A stretch of DNA of 64,000 nt, taken from contig JADMKE010000005.1 in the NCBI GenBank assembly GCA_018780035.1, forward strand, positions 164,954 to 228,953. The letters are read 5' to 3'. The DNA comes from Candidatus Sericytochromatia bacterium (GTDB lineage: Bacteria > Cyanobacteriota > Sericytochromatia > UBA7694). The first letter of the stretch is position 1, and each line of letters starts with the position of its first letter. A model generated the notes under the pieces. The model searched no databases, had not been told where the DNA came from, and worked only from the letters and a program-made list of their open reading frames with translations. Below, one piece after another: positions 17,199 through 27,064 of this stretch. The position numbers were made by a program, and so were the translations under genes.

Positions 17199-19913
17199 AT
17201 GAAATTACTGATTGTGGATGACGAAGAAGATGCCCGGGTTCTGTTGGAGCATTTTTTTTCAGACGAGGGGCACCTTTGTCAATCCGCTAAAAATGGGCAA
17301 GAAGCCTTAGAAAAAGCCCAGGCTCAACCGCCAGATCTGATTATTTCAGATATTTTCATGCCTGTCATGGATGGATTTGAACTCTGTCACCAGATCAAGC
17401 AAGACCCACAATTGAAGCAGATTCCAGTGGTCTTTTATACAGCTACTTTTTTAGAGTCCCATGACCGGCAATTGGCAAAAGATCTTGGTGCCGCCCAGTT
17501 TTTGGAAAAGCCCATGGATTTGGAGCAATTGGAGCAAATTTTGCTCGCGCTGGTGCAAGAAATGGGCAAGCTGTCTTCCGGCATACCACAGGTCAAATCT
17601 GAACCGGAACTCTTGGAAGGTCATGTCCACAGCCTGACCTATAAACTCGAAAAAAAGCAAACAGAGCTCCATCAGCGCGAACAGGAACTCCTCAAAAGTG
17701 AACGCCTCTTTCAGGAAATTATGGATTTTGCGCCCGTGGCCATGGCCCTGTCCACCCCCGAAGGAAAAATTATCAAGCTCAACCGCCAGCACCAGGCCCT
17801 GTTTGGTTATACGCCAGAAGAATTGCCCGATATCGAGGCCTGGTACTTGAAAGCCTATCCAGATCCAAGTTACCGCCAGCAAGTCAGCCAAGAATGGAAT
17901 AACCTGATCAAAAGTGAGAATTGTGAACATGAAGCCCGGGTCTGCTGCAAAAATGGCCAGATGCGGGAAATTCGCTTCTATTTTCAAAACCTGGGGGAAG
18001 TCCAGGTGGTGGCCTTTGTCGATCAAAGTTCACATAAACAGCGCGAATCGGATCTGTTACAAAGCCTGCGCACCAGCGAGCGGATTCTCAACGCCACCCA
18101 AGCACTCAGCAAAGTAGGCGGTTGGGAATACGATCTCTCAACCAAGAGCATTTGGTGGACGGATGAACTCTATTCTCTGCACGGCCTGCCCGTTGAGCGC
18201 CAATCACGCCAGAGCCAAGCGTTTATCGAAACCTGTTTAAGCTGTTATCAGCCCGAGACCGCCCAGGTCGAATTGGCCCAATTGTACCAACGCTGCTTGG
18301 AAAATGGCGAAAATTATGATCGCGAATACCGCTTTCAACCCTATCAAGGCCCTGAAATCTGGGTAAGAACCGTGACCCAAGCGGTCAGAGAACAGGGGAA
18401 GACAGTCAGAATTATCGGTGCGGTCATGGACATTACCTCCCGCAAACAGGCCGAGGCAGAATTGCAAAAAGCAAAAGAGCGGGCCGAACAGGCTGCACAG
18501 GCCAAATCGGCCTTTCTGGCCAATATGTCGCACGAGATTCGCACACCCATGAATGCCATTTTGGGCTTCAGCCAATTGCTAACGGAACAAAACACCGACC
18601 CCCAATGGCGGCGCTATCTTAGCGCAATCAACAACAGCGGCCAAAGTCTATTGAGAATCATCAATGATATCCTCGATTTAAGCAAAATTGAAGCAGGAAA
18701 AATCGAAATCAAAACCCATCCCCTGCAGCTGAGGCAATTGTGCCAGGAATTAAGCACACTGATGTCGCTCTCCTTTGAGCAAAAAGGACTGCACTTTGAG
18801 ATCATTCAACACAATTGCCCCGAATGGCTGGAATTAGACGGCCTGCGCCTGCGCCAGATTTTGCTCAATCTGCTCAGCAATGCCCTCAAATTTACCCCCC
18901 AGGGCCGGGTCAGCTTGGAAATCATCTACCTGTCCGAAAACGACAACTCTGGCGAATTGCAGATCAAAGTCTCAGACACAGGGATTGGCATTAGCCCCGA
19001 GCAAAAAGCGCATATTTTTGAACCCTTTGAACAATTTACCCAAATCAGCGGAACGGGTTTAGGCCTGACCATTTCAAACTCACTTGTGCAGCTTATGGGG
19101 GGCACCTTGTTGCTGGAGAGCCAACTTGGCAGCGGTTCGCTCTTTACGGTGAGATTGCCCCAGATCAGGCGCATTTCAGAGCTGGAAACCGAAAAGGTCG
19201 AAAGTCAATTGCAGCCCCAGGATTTTAAACATGCAACACTCTTGATCGCCGATGATATCGAGGTCAATTTACTCCTGCTCGAAGAAATACTCAAACCCTT
19301 TCCCTTTACAGTTTATAGCGCACACAACGGTTTAGAAGCCAGCCAACAGGCTGTAAAAATCCGGCCGGATCTGATTCTGATGGATATCAAAATGCCAGTC
19401 ATGAATGGCATAGAAGCTTTAAAGGTCTTGCGTAATAACCCTTTGACAGCCAAAATCCCGGTGATTGCGCTAACCGCATTTTCACTCACCACAGAGCGAA
19501 AAAATCTGATGGAAGAAGGGTTTGATGACTATTTGAGCAAACCGATTGCCTTGCCCGAACTGCTCAAGCACCTTCAGCTCTATCTTGAAGTCTCACCCGA
19601 GCCTGCCTCAGTGCACACTGAAAGCACAAGCGCTCAACAGACGCCCCCTCCACTCATCCAAGCGCAGGTGGAACAAGCCCTGAAAGAAATCTGGCTACCA
19701 CGCTGGGAAAACGTCCACAACTCGATGATTTTGGATGAGTTTGAAATCTTTGCAATAGAGCTAAGTAAATGGGCCCAAAGCAACAATATACCTCAAATCG
19801 TCAACTGGGCGGAAAAAATTCTCAAACAAACCCGCGGCTTTGCGCTGGAAGAAGCCCAAACCAACTTGACCGAATTTCCTCAATTGCTCGAGACATTAAA
19901 TGAAGCCCGTTAG
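17199..19913 (+). CDS. Hybrid histidine kinase (REC-PAS-PAS-HisKA-HATPase-REC)
   Basis: The 904-residue protein has receivers at both ends of the kinase core: REC1 (1-115; LIVDDEED, Asp in PDLIISDIFMP, Lys in LEKPMD), a coiled coil, PAS (165-280), PAS (295-415; WWTDELYSLHGLP), HisKA (435-500; MSHEIRTPMN), HATPase_c (545-655; LLNLLSNALKFT, DTGIGISPE, GTGLGLTIS), REC2 (680-795; IADDIEV, Asp in PDLILMDIKMP, Lys in LSKPIA) and the helical tail (WLPRWENVHNSMILDEFEIFA). An N-terminal receiver could take input from another kinase of the island, and REC2 can pass phosphate onward. No membrane segment is present. It ends the signalling island and converges on the Omp85 gene. Confidence 0.95.
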   Translation: MKLLIVDDEEDARVLLEHFFSDEGHLCQSAKNGQEALEKAQAQPPDLIISDIFMPVMDGFELCHQIKQDPQLKQIPVVFYTATFLESHDRQLAKDLGAAQFLEKPMDLEQLEQILLALVQEMGKLSSGIPQVKSEPELLEGHVHSLTYKLEKKQTELHQREQELLKSERLFQEIMDFAPVAMALSTPEGKIIKLNRQHQALFGYTPEELPDIEAWYLKAYPDPSYRQQVSQEWNNLIKSENCEHEARVCCKNGQMREIRFYFQNLGEVQVVAFVDQSSHKQRESDLLQSLRTSERILNATQALSKVGGWEYDLSTKSIWWTDELYSLHGLPVERQSRQSQAFIETCLSCYQPETAQVELAQLYQRCLENGENYDREYRFQPYQGPEIWVRTVTQAVREQGKTVRIIGAVMDITSRKQAEAELQKAKERAEQAAQAKSAFLANMSHEIRTPMNAILGFSQLLTEQNTDPQWRRYLSAINNSGQSLLRIINDILDLSKIEAGKIEIKTHPLQLRQLCQELSTLMSLSFEQKGLHFEIIQHNCPEWLELDGLRLRQILLNLLSNALKFTPQGRVSLEIIYLSENDNSGELQIKVSDTGIGISPEQKAHIFEPFEQFTQISGTGLGLTISNSLVQLMGGTLLLESQLGSGSLFTVRLPQIRRISELETEKVESQLQPQDFKHATLLIADDIEVNLLLLEEILKPFPFTVYSAHNGLEASQQAVKIRPDLILMDIKMPVMNGIEALKVLRNNPLTAKIPVIALTAFSLTTERKNLMEEGFDDYLSKPIALPELLKHLQLYLEVSPEPASVHTESTSAQQTPPPLIQAQVEQALKEIWLPRWENVHNSMILDEFEIFAIELSKWAQSNNIPQIVNWAEKILKQTRGFALEEAQTNLTEFPQLLETLNEAR

Positions 19914-19920
19914 ACCCGAT

Positions 19921-21795
19921 TTAAAACTTATGCCCCAAACTGAAGTGGATTTGACCCGCCTCCAATAAATTGGACCAACCCAGGGTTTGAAAGTCGCGTA
20001 CGCCATAGTCCAAACGCAACAGGCCCATGGGCGTTTCAAAACGCAAACCGGCTCCCACTCCGTATTTCCAGGGACCTGTACTGACCTGGGAGCCAAAGAA
20101 ATTGCCCAGATCGGCAAAGAGCACCCCCGAAATCGGGGCAAAGATCGGGAAACGGGCCTCGGCACTGCCAATCAGGTATTGTTTGCCCACCAAAGCGCCG
20201 TTTTCTTGCCAGCCACGAATGGCACTGAAACCGGTGCCCAAAAACTGCTCGTAGATCGGGTGATTGCCCAAGAGTGCCCCGCCTTGCACACCGAGCGCCA
20301 CGGTCATCCATTCCGCCAGGGGCAAATAGGTGCTGAGATTGCCTGCCACCCGCAGCCAAGAGCTATCGCCCCAAACAGGCTGGGCATTCAACGAGCCATA
20401 GACCCCCTGTTTGGGGTTGAGCAAAGAGTCGCGGGTATCAAAACTCAAGGTGCCTCCGGCACTAAAAAGCACGTCGGTGGCGCTGTAGCGCCCACTCAGG
20501 GAAAGATCCTTTTGCGGCGTGCCCGAAAAATTGGTCAGGCCCACTTGCTCGGCGGTGAGAGAGAGCTGTCCACGCCAGGGCGAATAGATATCTCCCAGCG
20601 GCCGGCCCAGATTGAGGCTGACCCCGGTGCGGGTCTGCAAGAGCCCATTGCTGAGATCCACCCCCAGCGCGGGACTTTCAATGCCAAAAAAGAGGGGTGT
20701 GCGTTCGCTGAACAAGCTGGCCCCGAGCCCCGTGCGGCTCTCCAATAACCAGGGCTCAAAGAAGTCAATCCGGCCCGAGAGGCTGCGCTGAGACTGAGCG
20801 GGATTGCCCGAAAAGAGCCGAGCCACATCAAGCCCCGCCTGCAATTGCACATTCAAATTGCGGCCCTCTCCGAAAAGATTGGTATCGGTATAATGCACGC
20901 CACCGATCACGCCATCGCGGTTATTCAGGCCAAAATTGAAGCCGACATCGCCGGTTTTCTTTTCTTTGACCTGCAGCACCAGACGGGTTTGGTGGGGGTC
21001 GAGATAGCCCTCTTCGGGCATTAAATTGACCTCTTCAAAATAATTGAGGCGGCGCAGGCGCATCAGATCCATTTCAAAGTCTTGGCGTTTAAAGATTTGG
21101 CCCGCTTTGAGCGAGACCTCACGCAGAATGACCTTCTCTTGGGTGCGCTCATTGCCACTCACCCGCAGGTTTTCAATCCGGCCGGGATGTAATTTGAGAT
21201 GCAATTTACCCTCACTATCGAGCAAGTCTTGCTCCTGCAGCACCAACTCCAGATGCGCCAAACTGTAGCCTGCCGAGCGCAGCGGGCTGTCGATTTGCTC
21301 CTTGGCCTTTTGCAATTCAGCCAAATTTAAGACCTGGCCGCTCAAGGCCAGAAAGGGTTTGAGCAAAACATCTTCAGGCAGCAATTCTGACTCGGCATCC
21401 AAGACCACGCCCTGCAAAGTGGGATTGTCTTTGACATAGATCAGCAACTCGTATTTGCCCCCGCCTTGGGCCACTAAACGCGGGGTGACATCGGCAAACC
21501 AGCCCAAGGCGATCACACGCTGCCGGTCTTTTTCGAGGGCCTCGGGCGTGGTCTCGTCGCCAGCCTGGGTAAAAAGGGAAAGCCGAATGGCGTCTTCGAA
21601 GCGGCTGCCAATCACGGTGATCTTGGAAATTTTGATCAGCGCGGGCACCAGCGGGTTGCGGTTTTCGAGTTGGTAGGTCTCTGTTTGTGCGCTTGCAGGT
21701 GCAGGCAAAAGCAAAGCAGGCACAGACAAAACACAGAGAGAAAAAAGCCAAGCAGGAGACAAAGTAAGGGAAAGAGGGGAGTGCAATCGAGACAT
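19921..21795 (-). CDS. Omp85/BamA-family outer-membrane protein with POTRA domains
   Basis: The 624-residue product has a signal peptide (hydrophobic core SLCVLSVPALLLPAPASA), then two to three POTRA-like domains (about 50-290, with ISKITVIGSRFEDAIR and IENLRVSGNERTQEKVILRE), and a C-terminal 16-strand surface-antigen barrel (about 300-624) that ends in HFSLGHKF, with the terminal Phe expected for BAM substrates. The FSAIRGWQENG segment fits the conserved VRGY/VRGF loop position (lid lock). BamA inserts beta-barrel proteins; shorter Omp85 members act as TamA-like assembly or secretion pores. At 624 residues with fewer than five clear POTRAs it may be a BamA-like paralogue, not the housekeeping BamA. 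Confidence 0.88.
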   Translation of the reverse strand: MSRLHSPLSLTLSPAWLFSLCVLSVPALLLPAPASAQTETYQLENRNPLVPALIKISKITVIGSRFEDAIRLSLFTQAGDETTPEALEKDRQRVIALGWFADVTPRLVAQGGGKYELLIYVKDNPTLQGVVLDAESELLPEDVLLKPFLALSGQVLNLAELQKAKEQIDSPLRSAGYSLAHLELVLQEQDLLDSEGKLHLKLHPGRIENLRVSGNERTQEKVILREVSLKAGQIFKRQDFEMDLMRLRRLNYFEEVNLMPEEGYLDPHQTRLVLQVKEKKTGDVGFNFGLNNRDGVIGGVHYTDTNLFGEGRNLNVQLQAGLDVARLFSGNPAQSQRSLSGRIDFFEPWLLESRTGLGASLFSERTPLFFGIESPALGVDLSNGLLQTRTGVSLNLGRPLGDIYSPWRGQLSLTAEQVGLTNFSGTPQKDLSLSGRYSATDVLFSAGGTLSFDTRDSLLNPKQGVYGSLNAQPVWGDSSWLRVAGNLSTYLPLAEWMTVALGVQGGALLGNHPIYEQFLGTGFSAIRGWQENGALVGKQYLIGSAEARFPIFAPISGVLFADLGNFFGSQVSTGPWKYGVGAGLRFETPMGLLRLDYGVRDFQTLGWSNLLEAGQIHFSLGHKF

Positions 21796-22005
21796 GGGAT
21801 TCCTTTCTAAAATGAAGCGTGGGGGTGTGTGGCGCGAACGTCTCTCAGAAAAGACACAGGGCTTGGAGGAAGTGTTCAGACAAAAGAAATATTTTCAAAA
21901 CAGGCCGGAACCTTTTTGTTACATAAACGTCATTTAAATATTCCCTTTTTGTTTTTTCAATTGAATCCCTTTTTTATTTTCTAAATTGAGCAGGAGACTC
22001 CTTCT

Positions 22006-24309
22006 ATGCTGGCAAAACCCCTTTTTTTGACTTTTTTTGGCTCTAAAAAACGCCTTTTGGCACTCTCGCTTTGTGCCCTAAGTGTGAGTGGCGTCAGTTG
22101 CCAAGGCACAGGTCTGACCAATACAGGCCCTTCAAGCAGTCTGCTGCAGCCCGGCATTCCCTATATGGGTGCCACCCGCAGTGGAAGCGGTGGCCATTTG
22201 CGCGTCGCAGCCTTGGTCGCCCCTGAATTGGTGCCCGCCCTCTGCGCCCCGCAAGAGGTGCGCCCGGCCAGCAGCAATGCCGAGATCGACAGAGAGTACA
22301 GGGGCTACCTCGAAAAGGCCCTGGCCCTGCGCCAGCAACAGCTCGACTTGACCCGGCGCTACCAGCCAGACACCAGCCGCGAATTGAGTGATCAGCGCAA
22401 AGACCAGCCCAATTTACCGTTTTCGTCAGCACCTACTGCTGCGCCGAGCGCTGAGCCGACGTATGCTCCGACTTCAATGCCTTTTGCAGAACCCTCCTCA
22501 GCGCCCACTTCTGCACCATCAGCCCAGCCCTATGCCCCAGCAGCAACGGCCACTTCTGCACCATCAGCCCAGCCCTATGCCCCAGCAGCAACGGCCACTC
22601 CTGCGCCTTATGCGGCCACAACCCCTTTGCCCGCAGCAACCTCAGATATTTCAATCATTGAAAAAAGCACAATGAATGGCAAGGTCTACGACCAAAACCA
22701 ACAGACCGTTGATGGGGCAATTGTCAAAGCGCGTTCTCTGAATCCCTCTGTGCCATATGAGGGAAGCACCATCACAGCCGGAGGCACCTATGCCTTTAAT
22801 AATTTGCCCTCAGGGGTCCAAATCGAAATTGTGGTTGAAGCCCCCAGTATTGGTACACTGAAACAAATCGCTGTTCTCAAAAGCAATAAACAGGGCGACC
22901 CCAACGCCAATCGCTTTGACTTTGGCACAGCCCCCAGTCCAAGCCCCCTGCCCACAGCCACGCCGATGCCAACAGCCACACCCACACCCGAACAGACAGC
23001 AACACCGACACCCCTTCCTACGCCGACTCCCACCCCTTTGCCTGAACCCAGCCAATTGCGCGACTTTTTCTATTTTTCTTACGACGACTCCGCCAGCACA
23101 GCCGCGGTAGAATTGGTCAAAGAAAAACTCAACCGGGGCCAAATGCCCCATGCCAGTTTGGCCCGCCCCTGGGAGTTTTTGAACCGGATTCACTTTCCTT
23201 ACGAGAACCAAGAAGAAACTGGCCTGTTTAAGGTCAGCATGGGGATGGACCGGATTGAAGATTCCGAAAACCCCTTTCTCGACAACTATGATCTGGGCGT
23301 ACATGTCACCGCACCAGCTCTCTGCCGCCAGGCCCGCCCGCCGATGGTGTTGACGCTGGTGATTGATGTCTCGGGTTCGATGAACGAAATTGAAATGGGC
23401 AGCTATGATGAAATTCGAAACCGGCTCAATAAGCTCGAACTGGCACGCAAAGGTTTATACCGCCTAAAACAAGAATTGGTACCGGGTGATGTGGTCAATC
23501 TGGTGACCTTTTCAGACACTGCAGCAACCAAAGCCGAAAACCTGCAAATGCCCGAAGCCAATGCCACACTGAGCACTCAGATCGAAGGTTTGCGCCCCGC
23601 AGGCGGCACCAACCTCAATGCCGGTCTGCAAGAGGGTTATCGCATTGCCCGCAAATATTACCAACCCGACAAGACCAACCGCGTCTTGCTGTTGACCGAT
23701 GCCTACGCCAACCAGGGTGAGGTTGATCCCCTGATAATCTCACGGCAGACCCAGATCAACGACAAAGCAGGTATTTATTTCTCGGGCCTGGGCTTTGGGG
23801 CCGGTTTTAATGAGGCCTTTCTCAACCAATTGACCGAGGTGGGCAAAGGTTCGTATTATGCGATTGTCAATGAAGAAGATGCTACACGGGCCTTTGGCGA
23901 GCGCTTTCTGGCTCTGACCCACGCCGCAGCCCGCAATCTGCGCTTTAAACTCGACTACCCGGCTTGGCTCAAACACGGCGAAAGCGCCGCAGAAGAAATC
24001 TCGCTGGTGGCGGAAGGCGTCCAGCCCACACATTTTTCTTTTAATACCTCGCAGTTCTTTTTGGAGCGCTTTCGGGCCAATAAAAACCCCAACAAAGCCA
24101 GCGATACATTGCGCCTGGAGATCAGCTATACCCTGCCCAGCACAGGCGAAAAGCGCACCGAAGTCTACGAAAAGCCGCTTTCAGAACTGCTCGGCAAAGA
24201 GCAAGCCAGCATTCAAAATGCGCGTTTGATCACGGCTTTAACAGGTCTGATTCAAGGCAATCTGAGCCCCGAGCGGGTGCGCAAAGAAATCAGGGATCTA
24301 AAAAATTAA
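22006..24309 (+). CDS. von Willebrand A domain lipoprotein with Pro/Ala/Thr-rich spacer
   Basis: The 767-residue protein has an N-terminal signal followed by SVSGVSCQG, a plausible though atypical lipobox. After a linker comes a Pro/Ala/Ser repeat region (residues about 145-215), a carboxypeptidase-regulatory/Ig-like fold (about 220-300; MNGKVYDQNQQTVDGAIV), a PTPTPLP spacer, and a von Willebrand A domain (about 445-640). Its metal site is complete: DVSGSMNE near 453, GGTNLNAGL near 533 and LLTDAYANQGE near 566. Such surface proteins bind ligands through a divalent metal. It is probably anchored in the outer membrane or periplasm with the VWA domain held away from the membrane by the spacer. 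It converges on tilS with a 4-bp overlap. Confidence 0.9.
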   Translation: MLAKPLFLTFFGSKKRLLALSLCALSVSGVSCQGTGLTNTGPSSSLLQPGIPYMGATRSGSGGHLRVAALVAPELVPALCAPQEVRPASSNAEIDREYRGYLEKALALRQQQLDLTRRYQPDTSRELSDQRKDQPNLPFSSAPTAAPSAEPTYAPTSMPFAEPSSAPTSAPSAQPYAPAATATSAPSAQPYAPAATATPAPYAATTPLPAATSDISIIEKSTMNGKVYDQNQQTVDGAIVKARSLNPSVPYEGSTITAGGTYAFNNLPSGVQIEIVVEAPSIGTLKQIAVLKSNKQGDPNANRFDFGTAPSPSPLPTATPMPTATPTPEQTATPTPLPTPTPTPLPEPSQLRDFFYFSYDDSASTAAVELVKEKLNRGQMPHASLARPWEFLNRIHFPYENQEETGLFKVSMGMDRIEDSENPFLDNYDLGVHVTAPALCRQARPPMVLTLVIDVSGSMNEIEMGSYDEIRNRLNKLELARKGLYRLKQELVPGDVVNLVTFSDTAATKAENLQMPEANATLSTQIEGLRPAGGTNLNAGLQEGYRIARKYYQPDKTNRVLLLTDAYANQGEVDPLIISRQTQINDKAGIYFSGLGFGAGFNEAFLNQLTEVGKGSYYAIVNEEDATRAFGERFLALTHAAARNLRFKLDYPAWLKHGESAAEEISLVAEGVQPTHFSFNTSQFFLERFRANKNPNKASDTLRLEISYTLPSTGEKRTEVYEKPLSELLGKEQASIQNARLITALTGLIQGNLSPERVRKEIRDLKN
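22506..22595 (+). repeat. Exact 45-bp duplication in the VWA gene spacer
   Basis: A 45-bp unit (15 codons, starting TSAPSAQPYAPAATA) occurs twice in a row, starting at 22506 and 22551, with no visible base differences, and a decayed third start follows. The perfect match implies a recent or ongoing length change that keeps the frame. Confidence 0.85.
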
Positions 24310-25370
24310 GCTGGGGTCTCAGGAGCGGCCTCAGAAACAGTGGTCTCTTGTTCAAAAGCCAAAGCGTGTTTGCGCCTGGAGACCCGCACTTGGCGCGGCA
24401 GGTTCAGGGATTTGCCTGTATCTGCGTCTGCCAATTGGCAAACGGCCTCCAGATGACGGCTGGTAAAGACCTTCCACTCCCCCAAAAGCTGGGTCAGGGC
24501 CGTTTTGACCAATCTGCGTTGCAGGGCCTGAGCATAGCCCTGAAAGAGTCTTAAATCCAGCAGCAGCACATGGCCGCTCTCTTGTTTGAGGCTGGCGCTT
24601 GCCGCTTCAGCCGTGAGCTGCTCCAGCCACGTTTGCTCGTCTTGCCAGAGCAGGGCATGTTCAGACCAATGTTGATCCAAGCGGGCATTTTCTTGGCGCA
24701 GCAATGGTAAAATCTGGTGGCGCAGGCGGTTGCGGAAAAAATCCAATTCAGCATTGCTGGGGTCTTCGCGCCAAATGAGTTGCTGAAAAGCCGCATAAGC
24801 TTCTAAACTCGGACGGGTTTGGCTGAGCAGCGGGCGAATCAAGCAAATTCCCGCACGGCTCTGCAAAGGGGCCATGCCCCCCAATCCTGCCAAAGATCCG
24901 CGTACCAGCCGCATCAGCATTCCTTCGGCTTGATCACTGGCGGTATGGGCTGTCGCCAAGCAATTAAAGCCCTGTTCAATCGCCAGAGACAAAAGCCAAT
25001 CGTAGCGCAAGTCGCGGGCCACGGCTTCCAAAGAGCTTTGCGGGCTCTTGGCATGGTGTTTAGCCACCTCAAGCCGGGCCTGCCAAAAGGGAATTTCCGC
25101 TGCCCGACAAAATTCAGCCAGCCAAGCTGCATCAGCACCTGAACCAGGTCTCAGCCCATGGTCGAGATGGGCCACCCCCCAGTCCAAGCCATATTTTTGC
25201 TTGCCAAAGCGCCGAAAAAAATCCAACAAAAGCATCGAGTCGAGCCCACCCGAAACCGCCAAAAGTACGCGGCTCCCGGCGGGTAAAAGTTTCTGCCTCT
25301 GAATAAACAAAAACAGATCAGAACAAAAGCGCCGATCCGAAAAAGGCGTTTTCAGATCGGCGCTGGTCAT
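24306..25370 (-). CDS. tilS: tRNA(Ile)-lysidine synthase
   Basis: A 354-residue protein with the PP-loop ATP pyrophosphatase motif SGGLDSMLLL (near residue 41), the HLDHGLRPGSGADAAW block and the ATAHTASDQAEGMLMRLVRGS block typical of TilS. It modifies C34 of the CAU-anticodon tRNA-Ile to lysidine with ATP and lysine, so that AUA is read as Ile; the gene is normally essential. The C-terminal domain is shorter than in the E. coli enzyme (432 residues), as in many bacteria. It starts 14 bp after the adenosine deaminase stop, so the two form an operon. Confidence 0.94.
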   Translation of the reverse strand: MTSADLKTPFSDRRFCSDLFLFIQRQKLLPAGSRVLLAVSGGLDSMLLLDFFRRFGKQKYGLDWGVAHLDHGLRPGSGADAAWLAEFCRAAEIPFWQARLEVAKHHAKSPQSSLEAVARDLRYDWLLSLAIEQGFNCLATAHTASDQAEGMLMRLVRGSLAGLGGMAPLQSRAGICLIRPLLSQTRPSLEAYAAFQQLIWREDPSNAELDFFRNRLRHQILPLLRQENARLDQHWSEHALLWQDEQTWLEQLTAEAASASLKQESGHVLLLDLRLFQGYAQALQRRLVKTALTQLLGEWKVFTSRHLEAVCQLADADTGKSLNLPRQVRVSRRKHALAFEQETTVSEAAPETPA

Positions 25371-25384
25371 TGCTTCAAAGCCGT

Positions 25385-26452
25385 TTAATAACCGTATTTG
25401 CTGCGGCGCACACCCAAAATTTCGTCCAGTTCAGCCATGACAGAACGCAACATGCGGGTCTTTTTGTTGTGGGGCATAAAAGCGCTCTTAAAACCGTTGA
25501 TCAGGATATTGGCGATATCGTGCACATCAAAATCAAAGAGCTGGGTCGCCAGATAGAGTTCATCCGTCACGGTGGTATTGGAGATCAGGCGGTTGTCCGT
25601 GTTGATCGTGACGCGCAAACCGAGGTCGTAGTATTTTTTCAGCGGGTGATTTTCGAGTTTATCGATCGCTTTGGTCTGCAAATTGGAGGTCAGGCAGATC
25701 TCCAAGGGAATGCGGTGGTCGTTGACATAATTGAGCAGATCGCGGTCTTCGATCAAGCGGGTGCCGTGGCCAATGCGGTGGGCCCCACAGTAGTGAATGG
25801 CCTGGGCAATGCTCTTGGGACCAAAGGCCTCACCCGCATGGATCGTACAATTGATATTCTCGTTCAAGGTGCGTTCAAAAGCCTCTTGATGAGACTTGGC
25901 GGGATTGTCGTATTCGGCCCCAGCCAAATCAAAAGCAACCACGCCCCGGTTTTTAAAGCTGATTGTGAGCCCTGCCAAGTCGAGTGAACTTTCGGGGCTG
26001 ATATGGCGAATGCCGCAGATAATGACGCCGGTGATAATATCGTATTGGCGTTCGGCATCCGCCAAACCCTGCAGCACCGCTTTGACAATCTGGTGCATTG
26101 AGAGACCATTTTTGGTGTGCAAGAGCGGACAAAAACGCACTTCCAGATATTTGACGTTTTCACGGGCTGAGTCTTCGGCCAGTTCAAAGGCCGTACGCCG
26201 CAGAGAATCAAAATCTTGCAGCACCGAGAGCGTGATGTCAAAGGCGCGCAAATATTCTTCGAGACTTTCACAGTCTTCGCCAACCTGCACAAATTTGCGC
26301 AGCCCTTCGGCGTCAGAGGCAGGCAGGGTAATGCCCTTTTCGCTGGCAATCTCCAGCATGGTCTCGACCCGCATTGAGCCATCGAGGTGCACGTGTAAGT
26401 CTGTCTTGGGGAGTTGGAACAAAATGTCCCGTGTGGGTAATTGTTTAGGCAT
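25385..26452 (-). CDS. add: Adenosine deaminase
   Basis: The 355-residue product opens with the metal-binding motif KTDLHVHLDGS (residues 15-25). It continues with CTIHAGEAFGP (His and Glu of the active site), the GAHRIGHGTRLIED block and the terminal TDNRLISNTTVTDE with the zinc-bound Asp. It converts adenosine (or deoxyadenosine) to inosine and ammonia in purine salvage. A nucleoside transporter of the NupC family is encoded at 31480, which would supply the substrate. It is the first gene of an operon with tilS. Confidence 0.95.
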   Translation of the reverse strand: MPKQLPTRDILFQLPKTDLHVHLDGSMRVETMLEIASEKGITLPASDAEGLRKFVQVGEDCESLEEYLRAFDITLSVLQDFDSLRRTAFELAEDSARENVKYLEVRFCPLLHTKNGLSMHQIVKAVLQGLADAERQYDIITGVIICGIRHISPESSLDLAGLTISFKNRGVVAFDLAGAEYDNPAKSHQEAFERTLNENINCTIHAGEAFGPKSIAQAIHYCGAHRIGHGTRLIEDRDLLNYVNDHRIPLEICLTSNLQTKAIDKLENHPLKKYYDLGLRVTINTDNRLISNTTVTDELYLATQLFDFDVHDIANILINGFKSAFMPHNKKTRMLRSVMAELDEILGVRRSKYGY

Positions 26453-26542
26453 CTATTCGCCCTTCTTTCTTCGCGATTCTTTTTTTTAATTCTTTTCATT
26501 TTAGCAGACAGGGAGGGCAGAGCAGGTTTTACGGATATCCCC

Positions 26543-26571
26543 TTACACATTTTCCACACTTGATCTATAAT
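26543..26571 (+). promoter_or_regulatory. sigma70-like promoter in the rplK upstream region
   Basis: TTACAC (26543-26548), a 17-bp spacer and a perfect TATAAT (26566-26571) point toward rplK. The next gene on this strand is almost 690 bp away, so this promoter may drive a non-coding RNA or a long leader. Confidence 0.5.
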
Positions 26572-26610
26572 TTTTATTCTGACAGCATTGGTATGCGATC
26601 AGGCTGAATC

Positions 26611-26646
26611 ATGCTGATAAACATGCTGATAAACATGCTGATAAAG
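26611..26646. repeat. Three tandem 12-bp repeats
   Basis: ATGCTGATAAAC occurs three times in a row (last copy ends in G). It lies about 35-70 nt downstream of the predicted start site of the promoter at 26543. It may be a protein-binding array or simple slippage. Confidence 0.75.
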
Positions 26647-26947
26647 CAACTAAAAACAAGTAACTGTAAAAAGATGGATTTTGCGCCTAAGAAAAGAATT
26701 GTAAGTCTGTAAAGATATCGTGGAAACCTGAAGAAGCGAAACAGGGTCCGCCCCTGGTCGGGACAAAATCCCCCCGGTAGCCATTTAATTTTCGGCTCCG
26801 GCGTTTCAACATCTGCTTCGACCCCCGGCATGTCTCCTTCAGGGAAATCGTTACAGTCCTTCGTTTGGTCCTTGGCACACTCTCCAGAGCGTCTTGGTGA
26901 GACTAAATTTTCATTAACGTTCTACTTTTGTTTAGTAAAAGATCGTG

Positions 26948-26953
26948 TATAAT
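26948..26953 (+). promoter_or_regulatory. Likely -10 box of the ribosomal protein operon
   Basis: A perfect TATAAT lies 300 bp upstream of the rplK ATG. The -35 candidate 17 bp upstream (CTTTTG) is poor. If used, the mRNA carries a leader of about 290 nt. Confidence 0.45.
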
Positions 26954-27064
26954 GTGGTATCTGAATTGTGTGATATTTGATTTTGATGTTTACACGTAGA
27001 TATTTACATGATTGTGTACCCGCGTCGTTTTTTAAGCCCTGTTCAAACAGACTTTGGTCAAAAT

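Noticed and set aside
26574..26878. Two overlapping minus-strand frames of 63-85 codons
   Set aside because: One has a repeat-derived tail (FISM three times), both lack family-like sequence, and they lie over the GC-rich self-complementary block; coding is unlikely but not excluded.
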